Of a stretch of DNA of 38,006 nt, positions 24,497 to 32,444 are shown in pieces; position 1 is the first letter of the stretch; each line of letters starts with the position of its first letter. The notes beneath the pieces were generated by a model, which had not been told where the DNA came from, did no database searches, and worked only from the letters and a program-made list of their open reading frames with translations. The DNA comes from Lachnospiraceae bacterium UBA3316. GTDB lineage: Bacteria; Bacillota; Clostridia; Lachnospirales; Lachnospiraceae. A program made the position numbers and the translations under genes. Location of the stretch: the NCBI GenBank assembly GCA_002361955.1, contig DESK01000030.1, positions 28,627-66,632 of the forward strand, read 5' to 3'.

Positions 24497-24516
24497 GGAA
24501 GCGAGGCGTGGCTTAT

Positions 24517-25224
24517 ATGATTGATTTTCATACGCATATCTTACCAAATATGGATGATGGGAGTCAGAGTCTGGAACAGGCCCGTGAGATGATAAAGAGA
24601 GAACAAGCTGAAGGAATCCAGGATATCATAGCGACCCCACATTTTTATGCAGACAGAGTCGGGATGGATTCTTTTTTGTCATACAGAGAAAAGAGTATGC
24701 AGGCTGTCCAAAAGATGATGGAAAAGGAAATGTGGGAGCGGCCGCCCAGGATTTATGGGGGCGCGGAGGTCTACTATTTTCCGGGAATCGGAAGGGCTTC
24801 GGAAATCTCAAAGCTTTGTGTGGAGGGGACATCCCTTCTGCTGCTGGAGCTTCCCTTTTCCCAGTGGGATCAGGGTGTGTACCAGGATGTGGCCCAGCTT
24901 GCTGAGGAGCAGGAGCTGACAGTGATTGTGGCGCATATTGAGCGCTATTTTGAATTCCAGAAGAAAAAGGATATCTGGGACGCAGTCTTTGAGCTTCCGG
25001 TGTACGCGCAGATGAATGCCGGGGCATTTCTCACATGGAAGGAGCGGATGACAAGCATGAAGCTCCTGAAGAAGGGATACCGGCTTTTGCTGGGCAGTGA
25101 CTGCCATGACCTTGACAGGCGTCCGCCGAATCTGGCGGCAGGCAGGGAGGTTATCCGGAAGAAGGCAGGAGAAAGCTTCCTGGAAGAGATTGATCAAAAC
25201 GGGAGGGAGATTATGAGGCGATGA
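24517..25224 (+). CDS. cpsB: CpsB/YwqE-type tyrosine-protein phosphatase
   Basis: Manganese-dependent PHP-family phosphatase that dephosphorylates the CpsD-type tyrosine kinase controlling capsule or exopolysaccharide output. The 235-aa protein starts with the metal motif DFHTHILPNMDDGS (H5, H7, D13-D14), and later shows the Glu of YGGAEVYY, IVAHIERY and LLGSDCHDLDRRPPN, all family hallmarks. The ATG at 24517 gives the normal N-terminus; an in-frame GTG at 24445 would add 24 residues that do not belong to the family. The ribosome site is weak (GAGG, 24504-24507). It is first in the cpsB-LCP-wzz-cpsD operon, overlapping the next gene by 4 nt. Confidence 0.92.
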   Translation: MIDFHTHILPNMDDGSQSLEQAREMIKREQAEGIQDIIATPHFYADRVGMDSFLSYREKSMQAVQKMMEKEMWERPPRIYGGAEVYYFPGIGRASEISKLCVEGTSLLLLELPFSQWDQGVYQDVAQLAEEQELTVIVAHIERYFEFQKKKDIWDAVFELPVYAQMNAGAFLTWKERMTSMKLLKKGYRLLLGSDCHDLDRRPPNLAAGREVIRKKAGESFLEEIDQNGREIMRR

Positions 25225-26276
25225 ACAGAGGAATGCACACCCGGGAAAGCCGGGGGAAGGTGATTGCCGCCATCATAGGCATTGTGTGTCTGCTGGGTCT
25301 CTTTTACGGTGGAATGCGGTGGGCCGAGAAGCGCTGGCTGGAGAAACAGGAAGCAAATGCCACGGATAAAGGCAACGCAGAGGAATGGAAGAAGATGCTG
25401 TGGGGTGAGATTTCCCTGTACGGCAAGAAATATAGATACCCCCGCGCCTATGAGACGTATCTGATCATAGGAACAGACGCCAGCGGCAATGAAGAGGGGG
25501 AAGGAAACGATTACTATGGAAATATGGCGGACTTTCTGATGCTGGCCATTGTAAATAAAGAGGAGAAGAATTATTCCTTTTTGCAGCTGAACCGCGATAC
25601 GGTCACAGCCGTGCGGCTTCTGCCGTCAGATGGAAACCAGGAGGAAGAGTTCACGATGGATATGCAGCTCTGTGTTTCCCACTGGTACGGCAGCACGCCG
25701 GAGGAGAGTGGTGAGAACACGGTCCATGCCGTACAGAACCTTTTGGGCGGTATGCCCATCGACGGTTACTACGCGGTGAACATGGAGGATATCGGCGCGC
25801 TGAACCAGGCTGTGGGAGGCGTGACAGTGACGATAGAGGAGGATTTTTCAGACATAGATCCCGATATGAAGAAGGGAGCCACGGTTACCTTAAGCGATGC
25901 GCAGGCCCGCACTTACGTGCAGGGGCGTATGGGAGTGGGAGATGGGGAAAACACCTCCAGAATGAGAAGACAGCGGCAGTACATGGAGGCTCTCTTTGAA
26001 AAGGTACAGGAGATCAGCAAGGATGATCCGCAGTTTACCGTCAACCTTTACAACGATCTGGTGGACCGGTCGGTGACAAACGTTTCGGGAAATCTCGTGT
26101 CAGATCTGGCGCTGGAGCTGTCCGGGGCGGAGAACCTGGGGATTGTTACCTTTGAGGGCGAGTCGAAGACCGGGCAGGTTTTGGGAGATGGGATTGATCA
26201 CGCAGAATTTTATCTGGATGAAGGTTCTGTGACAGAAGTGATGAAACAGCTTTATGAGCTGGAGGAAATAAAATAA
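25221..26276 (+). CDS. LytR-CpsA-Psr (LCP) family glycopolymer transferase
   Basis: LCP enzymes attach teichoic acids or capsular polysaccharides from lipid carriers to peptidoglycan, outside the cell. The 351-aa protein has a short cytoplasmic N-terminus, one membrane helix (about residues 14-31) and an extracellular LCP domain: YLIIGTDASGNE near 80, ADFLMLAIVN, SFLQLNRDTVTAV (catalytic Arg-Asp), a middle DGYYAVNMEDIGALNQAVGGV, and RMRRQRQYMEAL. The ATG overlaps the cpsB stop (ATGA). Downstream wzz overlaps by one base, so the four genes are translationally coupled. Confidence 0.9.
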   Translation: MNRGMHTRESRGKVIAAIIGIVCLLGLFYGGMRWAEKRWLEKQEANATDKGNAEEWKKMLWGEISLYGKKYRYPRAYETYLIIGTDASGNEEGEGNDYYGNMADFLMLAIVNKEEKNYSFLQLNRDTVTAVRLLPSDGNQEEEFTMDMQLCVSHWYGSTPEESGENTVHAVQNLLGGMPIDGYYAVNMEDIGALNQAVGGVTVTIEEDFSDIDPDMKKGATVTLSDAQARTYVQGRMGVGDGENTSRMRRQRQYMEALFEKVQEISKDDPQFTVNLYNDLVDRSVTNVSGNLVSDLALELSGAENLGIVTFEGESKTGQVLGDGIDHAEFYLDEGSVTEVMKQLYELEEIK

Positions 26277-27040
26277 TGGAAAAGAAAAAGGAGCAGATGA
26301 TGGAACAAAAGAGAAAAACCACACAATTTAGAAATGACGATGAGATGCAGATTGACTTAGTCGAATTTGCCTATTATCTGAAATCGAAAATATGGATGAT
26401 TTTGGCAGTATTTATTGTCGGTGCGGTGCTGGCAGGGGCTTATACACATTACTGTGTGACGCCTATGTATAAGGCTACCGCGAAAGTATATCTCGTATCT
26501 GCTTCCGGGGCGAAGATTGAACTGTCCGATCTGTCTCTGGGTGATTCCCTGTCTGAGGATTATAAAGAACTGATCCAGCTGCGCCCTGTTTATAATGAAG
26601 TAATTGATGACCTGGGCCTGGATTATGATTACAAGGCATTGGGCGGCATGGTAAATGTCTCCTATATCAACTCCACACGGTTGATGGCGATCACTGTACA
26701 GAGCGCTGACCCGGAGGAAGCAAAAAATATAGCCAATACCCTGGCGGAGAAGGCTGTGACTTACTTGCCGAAGGTGATGGACACCTCCGTTCCGAAGATT
26801 GCGGAGGAAGCGATCCTGCCCGCGGCTCCCAGTTCCCCCAGCTTATCAGGGAACATCATGAAGGGCGGCCTGATCGCTATGGTGCTTATGCTGGCAGTCT
26901 TCACACTGTTCTTCCTGATGGATGATTCCGTGAAATCAGGGGAAGATATAGAGAAATTGATAGGAGCTTTGCCCCTCACTTCGATTCCGGTCGGCTCTAA
27001 GCTGGGCGGTAAGAAGATGAAGAAGAAAGGTAAAAAATGA
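26276..27040 (+). CDS. Wzz/CpsC-type chain-length and kinase adaptor protein
   Basis: Polysaccharide co-polymerase of the Wzz family; in Gram-positives the CpsC/CapA form activates its partner tyrosine kinase and sets chain length. The 254-aa protein has an N-terminal cytoplasmic part (DLVEFAYYLKSKIW), a membrane helix at about 38-58, an extracellular domain (ATAKVYLVSASGAK to TYLPKVMDTSVPKI), a proline-containing second membrane helix near 196-216 (ILPAAPSSPSLSG before it), and a lysine-rich tail ending KKMKKKGKK. The ATG overlaps the LCP stop by one base, and cpsD overlaps its own stop by four. Confidence 0.9.
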   Translation: MEKKKEQMMEQKRKTTQFRNDDEMQIDLVEFAYYLKSKIWMILAVFIVGAVLAGAYTHYCVTPMYKATAKVYLVSASGAKIELSDLSLGDSLSEDYKELIQLRPVYNEVIDDLGLDYDYKALGGMVNVSYINSTRLMAITVQSADPEEAKNIANTLAEKAVTYLPKVMDTSVPKIAEEAILPAAPSSPSLSGNIMKGGLIAMVLMLAVFTLFFLMDDSVKSGEDIEKLIGALPLTSIPVGSKLGGKKMKKKGKK

Positions 27041-27771
27041 TGGAAAAAGGAGCAGGAGAGATGCGCAAGATAAAGATTGAAAATATGCCGGAGCTGCCGT
27101 ACGCGATTGAGGAATCTATCAGCAGGCTTAGAGTAAATATCAGCTTTCTTGGAAATGATGTAAAGAAGATCCTGATCATCAGCGCCATGGAAAACGAAGG
27201 AAAAAGTTATGTGGCAGTCAACCTTTGGCGGCAGCTGGCAGCGGCGGGGATGCCCACATTGCTGCTGGATGGAGATATGCGGAAATCCATGCTGGTAAAG
27301 AGATATGGAATGAAAGCGGAGGACGGGAAAAAGATGGAAGGTTTTTCCCATGTGCTGGCGAGCAGTACGCCGATTAAAAACGCGCCCTACGCCACGAATC
27401 TGGAAAACGCTTACATTCTTCCAAATACAGAGAACCTGATCAACCGGGGAATCCTTCTGGAGAGCAAACGCTTTCAGGAGATGATGGATACTATGAGCGA
27501 GCAGTTCCGCTACGTGCTGGTGGACGCCCCGCCTCTGGCTCTTGTGTCAGACGGTGAGAAGATTGCTTCTATGTGTGACGGAGCGATCCTGGTGGTGCAC
27601 AGCGGAGAGACCTCCAAAAAGCTGGTAAAGAATTCGATTCAGCAGATCGAGAGGGCCGGCTGTCCCCTTCTGGGTGTCGTGTTAAATTTTGTGGAGACGT
27701 CTAAGAGCGGCAGCTACTACCGTGCCTATGGCAAGAAGGGATATTACTACTACGGCGGGAGTACAAAATAG
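27037..27771 (+). CDS. cpsD: CpsD-type bacterial tyrosine kinase (BY-kinase)
   Basis: Autophosphorylating kinase that pairs with the Wzz/CpsC protein to control polysaccharide synthesis. The 244-aa protein has a Walker A of the form A-x4-GKS (A50 to S57, AMENEGKS), Walker A' LLLDGD (75-80) and Walker B LVDAPP (D163). The residue after GKS is Tyr, where BY-kinases normally have Thr, and the usual G-x-GKST is NEGKSY. The C-terminus has a seven-Tyr cluster (residues about 227-240) that is the expected autophosphorylation site and CpsB substrate. The ATG at 27037 overlaps the wzz stop; ATG 27061, with GCAGGAG upstream, is an alternative. Confidence 0.9.
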   Translation: MMEKGAGEMRKIKIENMPELPYAIEESISRLRVNISFLGNDVKKILIISAMENEGKSYVAVNLWRQLAAAGMPTLLLDGDMRKSMLVKRYGMKAEDGKKMEGFSHVLASSTPIKNAPYATNLENAYILPNTENLINRGILLESKRFQEMMDTMSEQFRYVLVDAPPLALVSDGEKIASMCDGAILVVHSGETSKKLVKNSIQQIERAGCPLLGVVLNFVETSKSGSYYRAYGKKGYYYYGGSTK

Positions 27772-27848
27772 TGTGAGTTCATTGGAGGACATTTCGGTGT
27801 TTTCTGATTTTCTCAATATAAAAATAAGGAAGAAAGGAGGAGAAAAGG

Positions 27849-28412
27849 ATGAAAAAGACAATGAAGAGAGTTTTGGCTTGTGCTTTGGCAGCAGCTCTTT
27901 CGCTGGGGGCCGCAATGACTACGCTGGCAGCGACACCAAGTCCGACAGGAGGACCGATTTATTCGGAACTGCCGGGTTCTCGTGTTAACCAGTATATCTG
28001 TAACCCGAAAAGCAATGGAACAGTAGCCTTGATTCATGCGATCCCTAAAGATAACAAAAAAATCAAGGTTTCTGACTATATTCCTGTTAAGGGAAAGAAG
28101 TACAAAGTAACCAGGATTAAAGCAAAGGCATTTGTGAAATGCAAACAGATTAAACGTATATCTCTTCCTACAGAGCTGAAGCTGGTAGAGAAGATGGGCT
28201 TTACTGGCTGTACAAGCCTTAAAGAATTCATCATCAGAGGAAAGAAGGCCTTTAAGATAGAGAAAGGTGCTTTCAAGGGCCTGAAAACCAAGAGCATGAC
28301 GATCTTTGTAAACAGCAAAATGAAAGCCAAGGCATACAAAAAACTGCAGAGCAACTTGAGAAAAGCCGGATTCAAAGGAACCATCAAAAAGGTGAAGCTC
28401 AAGACAGCCTAA
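27849..28412 (+). CDS. Secreted leucine-rich repeat (BspA-like) protein
   Basis: A 187-aa exported protein. Residues 1-27 are a signal peptide (KKTMKRV then a hydrophobic core, likely cut after TLA-A). The mature part carries LRR_5-type repeats: VTRIKAKAFVKCKQIKRISLP and the following GFTGCTSLKEFIIRG, as in BspA-like surface proteins. It is very basic (Lys-rich), has no membrane anchor or sortase motif and is too short for a typical adhesin. AGGAGG lies close to the ATG. It follows cpsD by 77 nt, with no terminator between, so it may be the last gene of the cps operon. The role is unknown. Confidence 0.78.
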   Translation: MKKTMKRVLACALAAALSLGAAMTTLAATPSPTGGPIYSELPGSRVNQYICNPKSNGTVALIHAIPKDNKKIKVSDYIPVKGKKYKVTRIKAKAFVKCKQIKRISLPTELKLVEKMGFTGCTSLKEFIIRGKKAFKIEKGAFKGLKTKSMTIFVNSKMKAKAYKKLQSNLRKAGFKGTIKKVKLKTA

Positions 28413-28423
28413 TGCATTGTCGG

Positions 28424-28457
28424 AAAATGGGAGAAGAGATTCTCCCATTTTTTATTA
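28424..28457. terminator. Strong terminator after the LRR gene
   Basis: A stem of 8 G/C-rich plus 4 A-T pairs (28424-28435 with 28440-28451, core TGGGAGAA/TTCTCCCA), a 4-nt GAGA loop and a T-rich tail. On the minus strand the tail is ATTTTCC, so it may also serve dedA. Confidence 0.92.
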
Positions 28458-28540
28458 GGAAAGTTCCGGACGGCAGCCATGGGCCGGAGCGTGTTGACAC
28501 GCATAGGGCCATGGATATCGGAGGGGCAAGTGGGTATGAA

Positions 28541-29161
28541 TCAGGAGCGCCTGCACAGCACCCGTTTCCGCAGGAAGATGAGGACGCCGATCAGGGCGGC
28601 GGCAAGCAGCACAAGCCTGGCGGATCCGGAGAAGGACTCCAGATGTCCCGCGATCACGTCCCAGGATTCCCTGGCGGCTACCCCTACCCAGACCAGAACG
28701 GTGTTCCAGAGGAAGCTTCCAAACGTCGTGAGGATCAAAAAGGGAAGGAGATTCATCCGGGCGAAGCCTGCAGGAATGGAGATCAGGCTGCGGATCATGG
28801 GGACAAAGCGGCAGAAGAAGACGGCCTTGAGGCCGGTGTGCCCGAACCAGTCCACCGCTTTGTCCACGTCCTCCGGGTAGAGGCGCAGGAGCTTCCCAGC
28901 GGGGCCGGAGAGCAGGGCTTTGAGCCTGGAAGGCGGCAGCAGAAGGCCCGCGCCGTAAAGAACCAGAGCGCCGATGACAGAGCCTGCGGTGGCGGCCAGA
29001 ATGACCAGCCAGATATTCAAAGATGTGTAGGTGGTCATGAAGCCTCCGAAGGTCAGGATGACCTCCGAGGGGATGGGCGGAAAAATATTTTCGACAGCGA
29101 TCAGCAGGGCTACGCCGGGGTAACCATATTGCTGCATGATAGTGATGATCCAGTCTTGCAT
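28541..29161 (-). CDS. DedA family membrane protein
   Basis: Integral membrane protein of 206 aa in the DedA/SNARE-associated (VTT) family; members flip undecaprenyl phosphate or phospholipids across the membrane. Family features are the N-terminal ENIFPPIPSEVILTFGG (re-entrant loop, with the E and P residues) and RFVPMIRSLISIPAGFARM (second re-entrant loop with the Arg). Four or more membrane segments are predicted. AGGGAGGT precedes the ATG by 4-5 nt. It diverges from the zinc-type transporter over a 165-bp region. A role in recycling the lipid carrier would fit the nearby glycan genes, but that is inference. Confidence 0.9.
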   Translation of the reverse strand: MQDWIITIMQQYGYPGVALLIAVENIFPPIPSEVILTFGGFMTTYTSLNIWLVILAATAGSVIGALVLYGAGLLLPPSRLKALLSGPAGKLLRLYPEDVDKAVDWFGHTGLKAVFFCRFVPMIRSLISIPAGFARMNLLPFLILTTFGSFLWNTVLVWVGVAARESWDVIAGHLESFSGSARLVLLAAALIGVLIFLRKRVLCRRS

Positions 29162-29239
29162 AAAACCTCCCTGAGCGTGTATGATGAGATGATAACAGAG
29201 CTTTATAGAGATTATATGCAGGTCAGGGACAAGATAGTA

Positions 29240-29269
29240 CGTAACCGTACAGATACCTGAACGGTTACG
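29240..29269. promoter_or_regulatory. Inverted repeat in the dedA-ZIP divergent region
   Basis: CGTAACCGT (29240-29248) and ACGGTTACG (29261-29269), perfect 9-bp arms with a 12-bp spacer. TATAAT at 29281-29286 on the plus strand and TATAAT on the minus strand (29211-29216) lie on either side, so it could be an operator. Confidence 0.5.
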
Positions 29270-29326
29270 ATCGTATCGTATATAATATACTAAGAGCGAA
29301 AAGAAGAATGAAAGAGAGGTAGTGGT

Positions 29327-30109
29327 ATGGATAAAAATGTGATATTTGGTGTGCTGATCCCGTTTTTGGGAACTGCCCTGGGGGCAGGAACGGTGTTTAT
29401 TATGAAAAAGGAGATGGGAGCAAAGCTCCAGAAATCCTTGCTGGGCTTCGCGGCGGGGGTGATGATCGCGGCCTCTGTCTGGTCGCTTTTGATTCCCTCT
29501 ATTGAGATGGCCGGGGAGCAGGGAGTCATCGGGTGGATCCCTGCCGCGGTGGGATTTCTCCTTGGCATTCTGTTTCTTCTCGTTTTAGATACCTTGATTC
29601 CCCATCTGCATCTCGATAAAGAGAAACCGGAGGGGGTGAAGGCTAATCTGAAGAAGAGCACGATGCTGGCCCTGGCGGTGACGCTCCACAATATCCCGGA
29701 GGGAATGGCCGTAGGCGTGGTATTTTCCGGGGTGCTGGCCCAGGATGCGCTGATCTCCCTGGCGGGGGCCTTCGCTTTGTCTGTGGGTATCGCGATCCAG
29801 AACTTCCCGGAGGGGGCGATTATCTCCATGCCTCTGCTGGGCGAGGGAATCACCAGAAGGCGGGCCTTCCTTTACGGAACAGCCTCGGGGATCGTGGAAC
29901 CGGTGGCTGCGGTGGTTACGATCCTGCTGACCGGCATTATTTATCCGGTGCTTCCCTACCTGCTCTCCTTTGCGGCAGGGGCTATGATTTACGTGGTGGT
30001 GGAGGAGCTGATCCCGGAGTCCCAGGCGGGAGAACATACCAATATAGGAACCATCGGCGTAGCGGTGGGATTTGTGTTGATGATGGTTTTGGATGTGGCG
30101 CTGGGGTAG
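29327..30109 (+). CDS. ZIP family divalent metal transporter
   Basis: Cytoplasmic-membrane importer for Zn2+ or another divalent metal. The 260-aa protein has about eight membrane segments, the metal-binding motifs HNIPEGMAVG (near residue 123) and QNFPEGAIISMP (near 159), a His-containing loop after LDTLIPHLHLD (near 90), and a C-terminal VVEELIPES. These match the GufA-like branch of ZIP. GAGAGGTAGTGGT gives the ribosome site. It is followed closely by a terminator. Metal specificity cannot be told. Confidence 0.92.
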   Translation: MDKNVIFGVLIPFLGTALGAGTVFIMKKEMGAKLQKSLLGFAAGVMIAASVWSLLIPSIEMAGEQGVIGWIPAAVGFLLGILFLLVLDTLIPHLHLDKEKPEGVKANLKKSTMLALAVTLHNIPEGMAVGVVFSGVLAQDALISLAGAFALSVGIAIQNFPEGAIISMPLLGEGITRRRAFLYGTASGIVEPVAAVVTILLTGIIYPVLPYLLSFAAGAMIYVVVEELIPESQAGEHTNIGTIGVAVGFVLMMVLDVALG

Positions 30110-30140
30110 GAAGAGGCCATCTATACAGATAAAAAAGAAC

Positions 30141-30178
30141 AGACCTTGTGAGTCAATCGGCTTGCAGGGTCTTTTTTG
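30141..30178 (+). terminator. Terminator after the ZIP gene
   Basis: 12-bp stem with three G-T pairs (30141-30152 with 30161-30172), 8-nt loop, followed by T6. AAAAAAG lies before it, so it may work in both directions. Confidence 0.85.
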
Positions 30179-30465
30179 TGTGAAGACGCAGGGAAAAGCA
30201 GGTAAACAGTGCTAATCAGTAAACGAAAGTCAGTGAAAAACAATCGGATATTCCATATTTTAAGTCGTATTTTTATAAAAGGATCGTGGAAGTGCATGAT
30301 ATAATAAGCGAAAAGCAAGGGTATCTGATTAAATATGCCAAAACTCTGGTGAAAGATGCAGCAAAAGGGATACGAAAGGGCGTTGAGTTTTACTGAATAT
30401 AGGGAATACCGCGCTATAGCACAGGCAGCGGCCTTTTGGAGTAACGTGATATCGGGTGAACAGTT
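30179..30465 (+). other. Intergenic region before the decayed export locus
   Basis: AT-rich, with TGA then TATAAT (30300-30305) as a possible extended -10 but no clear -35. A 34-codon open stretch from GTG 30292 (ending TGA near 30396) has no ribosome site. A CCGC/GCGG hairpin is at 30409-30431. It may be the leader of a formerly larger operon. Confidence 0.4.
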
Positions 30466-31218
30466 ATGAGTATCGGAAAAAGAAAAAAACGCGATGGCGG
30501 GGATCAGGTTGATCTTGGACGAGAAGCCTGGACCCTGTTAAATCCCGTTCTGACCACAGGCGTCTTTACGGTTGTCTTTGGGCGGATCGCCCATATTTCT
30601 ACGGATGGGATCCCGGAGTTTCTGTTTTACATGGCCGGGAATATCCTGTGGTCTTACTTCTATGGCTGCCTGACCACAGTGGGAAATACCTTTATCGGAA
30701 ATGCCAGGTTGTTTGGGAAGGTTTATTTTCCGCAGATCGTAACGCCTGTTTCCGTTTCCCTGTCAAAGCTGACTACCTTTGGGGCGCAGTTCGTTTTGTT
30801 TCTGGCCTTTGTGCTTTGGTATTCGGCAAAAGGGATGGTGCATGTGACCTGGTGGTGCCTCGCCACACCGCTTCTCTTACTGGAACTGGCATGCCTTGCC
30901 ATGGGGGTGGGCATGATCCTGGCTTCCCTGACAGCAAAGTACAGGGATCTGCAGGTGCTGACAGGCTTTGGAATCCAGCTCTGGATGTACGCGACGCCCG
31001 TCGTCTATCCCCTGTCCCAGATACCGGGCAGATGGCAGTGGCTGCTGATGTGGAACCCGGCGGCCTCTGTGGTGGAGTGCTTCCGGCGCGGATGGCTGGG
31101 AAGCGGAAGCCCGTCGATTGCTTACCTGGCGGTGGGCGCAGGCCTGACAATGATCATTTTTGTGTTTGGGATGCTGTTGTTTGAGCGTACCCAGAGGAAT
31201 TTTATGGACACCATTTAG
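30466..31218 (+). CDS. ABC-2 type polysaccharide export permease, probably N-truncated
   Basis: Membrane subunit of an ABC exporter of the Wzm/TagG type, which carries lipid-linked glycans outward. The 250-aa protein keeps the core: TLLNPVLTTGVFTVVFGRIA, FYMAGNILWSYF, FGKVYFPQIVTPVSVSLSKL and IQLWMYATPVVYPLSQI, with six membrane segments expected. Family members usually have 25-40 more N-terminal residues (a cytoplasmic helix before the region aligning with QVDLGREAW); here the start begins with a short basic stretch (GKRKKRDGG) that is not typical. GGTGA at 30457 is the only ribosome-site candidate. The partner ATPase gene right after (6-nt gap) is broken, so the protein is probably not functional. 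Confidence 0.7.
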   Translation: MSIGKRKKRDGGDQVDLGREAWTLLNPVLTTGVFTVVFGRIAHISTDGIPEFLFYMAGNILWSYFYGCLTTVGNTFIGNARLFGKVYFPQIVTPVSVSLSKLTTFGAQFVLFLAFVLWYSAKGMVHVTWWCLATPLLLLELACLAMGVGMILASLTAKYRDLQVLTGFGIQLWMYATPVVYPLSQIPGRWQWLLMWNPAASVVECFRRGWLGSGSPSIAYLAVGAGLTMIIFVFGMLLFERTQRNFMDTI

Positions 31219-31223
31219 GCGAA

Positions 31224-32086
31224 ATGGGGATGAGAGAAATGGAAGAAAACGAGGTTGTAATCAGAGTGAGGGAGCTCTCAAAGGAATACCGCCTTGGAAC
31301 GATCGGGCGCAGCACCCTTCAGCATGAGCTGCAAAGCTGGTGGGCCAAAAAAAGAGGACAGCCGGATCCGAACGTGAGGGTTGGGCAGAACCGAAAGGAT
31401 CCCGGGGAAACCTTCCTGGCCCTTCAGGATATTTCCTTTGACGTATACAGGGGAGAACGGATCGGTGTGATTGGCGCGAACGGCGCAGGAAAGTCCACCC
31501 TGTTCAAGCTCCTGGCAAGGGTGACGGCGCCGACCCAGGGGGCCATCGGCCTGAAGGGCCGCGTCTCCAGTATGCTGGAGGTAGGAACGGGGTTTCATGG
31601 GGAATTGACCGGAAGAGAAAATATCTATCTCAACGGCGCGATCCTGGGAATGCGCAGGCAGGAAATCGAGGACAAGATGGAAGACATCATCGCCTTTTCG
31701 GAATGCGGGACATTTATCGATACGCCGGTGAAAAGGTATTCCAGCGGGATGTATGTGAAGCTTGCCTTCGCGGTGGCGGCCCATCTGAATTCGGAGATTC
31801 TTCTGATGGACGAAGTGCTGGCAGTGGGTGATATGCAGTTTCAAAAAAATGCCTGCGGAAGATGGAAGAGCTGTCGGAGGATGAGCAGAAAACGATTTTG
31901 CACGTCTCCCACAATATGGAAACCATCCGCAGCCTGTGCAGCCGCTGCCAGGTGCTGGAAAAAGGCAGATTACTCTTTGACGGCGGGCCGGAGGAGGCTA
32001 TCGCGAAGTATTACGGAAATGTGCTTCAGATGAAGCCCGGCCATAGAGGGAGAGCCGAACTGGAACTATCTGTACAGGATCTGTGA
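31224..32086 (+). pseudogene. Wzt-type ABC exporter ATPase, frameshifted at an A7 run
   Basis: ATP-binding subunit of a polysaccharide exporter. Frame one runs 31224-32033 and contains Walker A GANGAGKS, the LEVGTGFHGELTGREN stretch, signature YSSGM and Walker B EILLMDEVLAVGD. The homology then switches after FQK at 31850: the continuing MEELSEDEQKTILHVSHNMETIRSLC lies in a second frame, 31862-32086, which ends LELSVQDL. The run at 31843-31849 has seven A; eight would restore one frame (FQKKCLRKMEELSED). So a single A is missing, or a slippage site exists. The last residues after YYGNV look unusual for the family. Confidence 0.85.
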
Positions 32087-32444
32087 GCGCCACAAGATCG
32101 AGGCAATGGTATGCAGCGGATTGGAGCGTTTGCCAAAGGAAGAGCAGCCGCCGGAGGAAGTCATGGAAAAGCTGCAAAACAAGCGGAAGCTGGAGATTTT
32201 CCGGGATGAGATCCAGCACCATTCACTTTTGGCACTGCTGGACGCTTTTGAAGAAGAAGGCATTGACTGTCTTCCGCTGAAGGGAATCTGGATGAAGCAG
32301 TTTTATCCGGATCCCAGCCTGCGCATGATGGCGGATCTCGATATTTTATACCGCCCGGAGCAGCTGGAAAAGGTAGAAAGCGTTCTGTTCTGCGGGGGGA
32401 TAACCAGTACCAGAAGGAGTATCCCGTCCGCGAAGAGCAGGTGA
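32034..32444 (+). pseudogene. Nucleotidyltransferase fragment (NTP_transf_5-like)
   Basis: A third reading frame from 32034 (just after an in-frame stop) to 32444, where a TGA closes it, encodes EPNWNYLYRICERHK, LLALLDAFEEEGIDCLPLKG and MMADLDILYRPEQLEKVES. This resembles the N-terminal half of the nucleotidyltransferase family found in glycan loci (PF14907 type). The first ATG is at 32106, after the start of the homology. The usual C-terminal half is missing: after VESVLF the frame reads on briefly into unrelated residues. Confidence 0.65.

Noticed and set aside
28412..29260. Open frame of 282 codons on the plus strand over dedA
   Set aside because: dedA on the minus strand has clear family motifs and an AGGGAGGT site; the plus frame is a low-complexity, Gly/Asp-rich shadow that starts inside a terminator.
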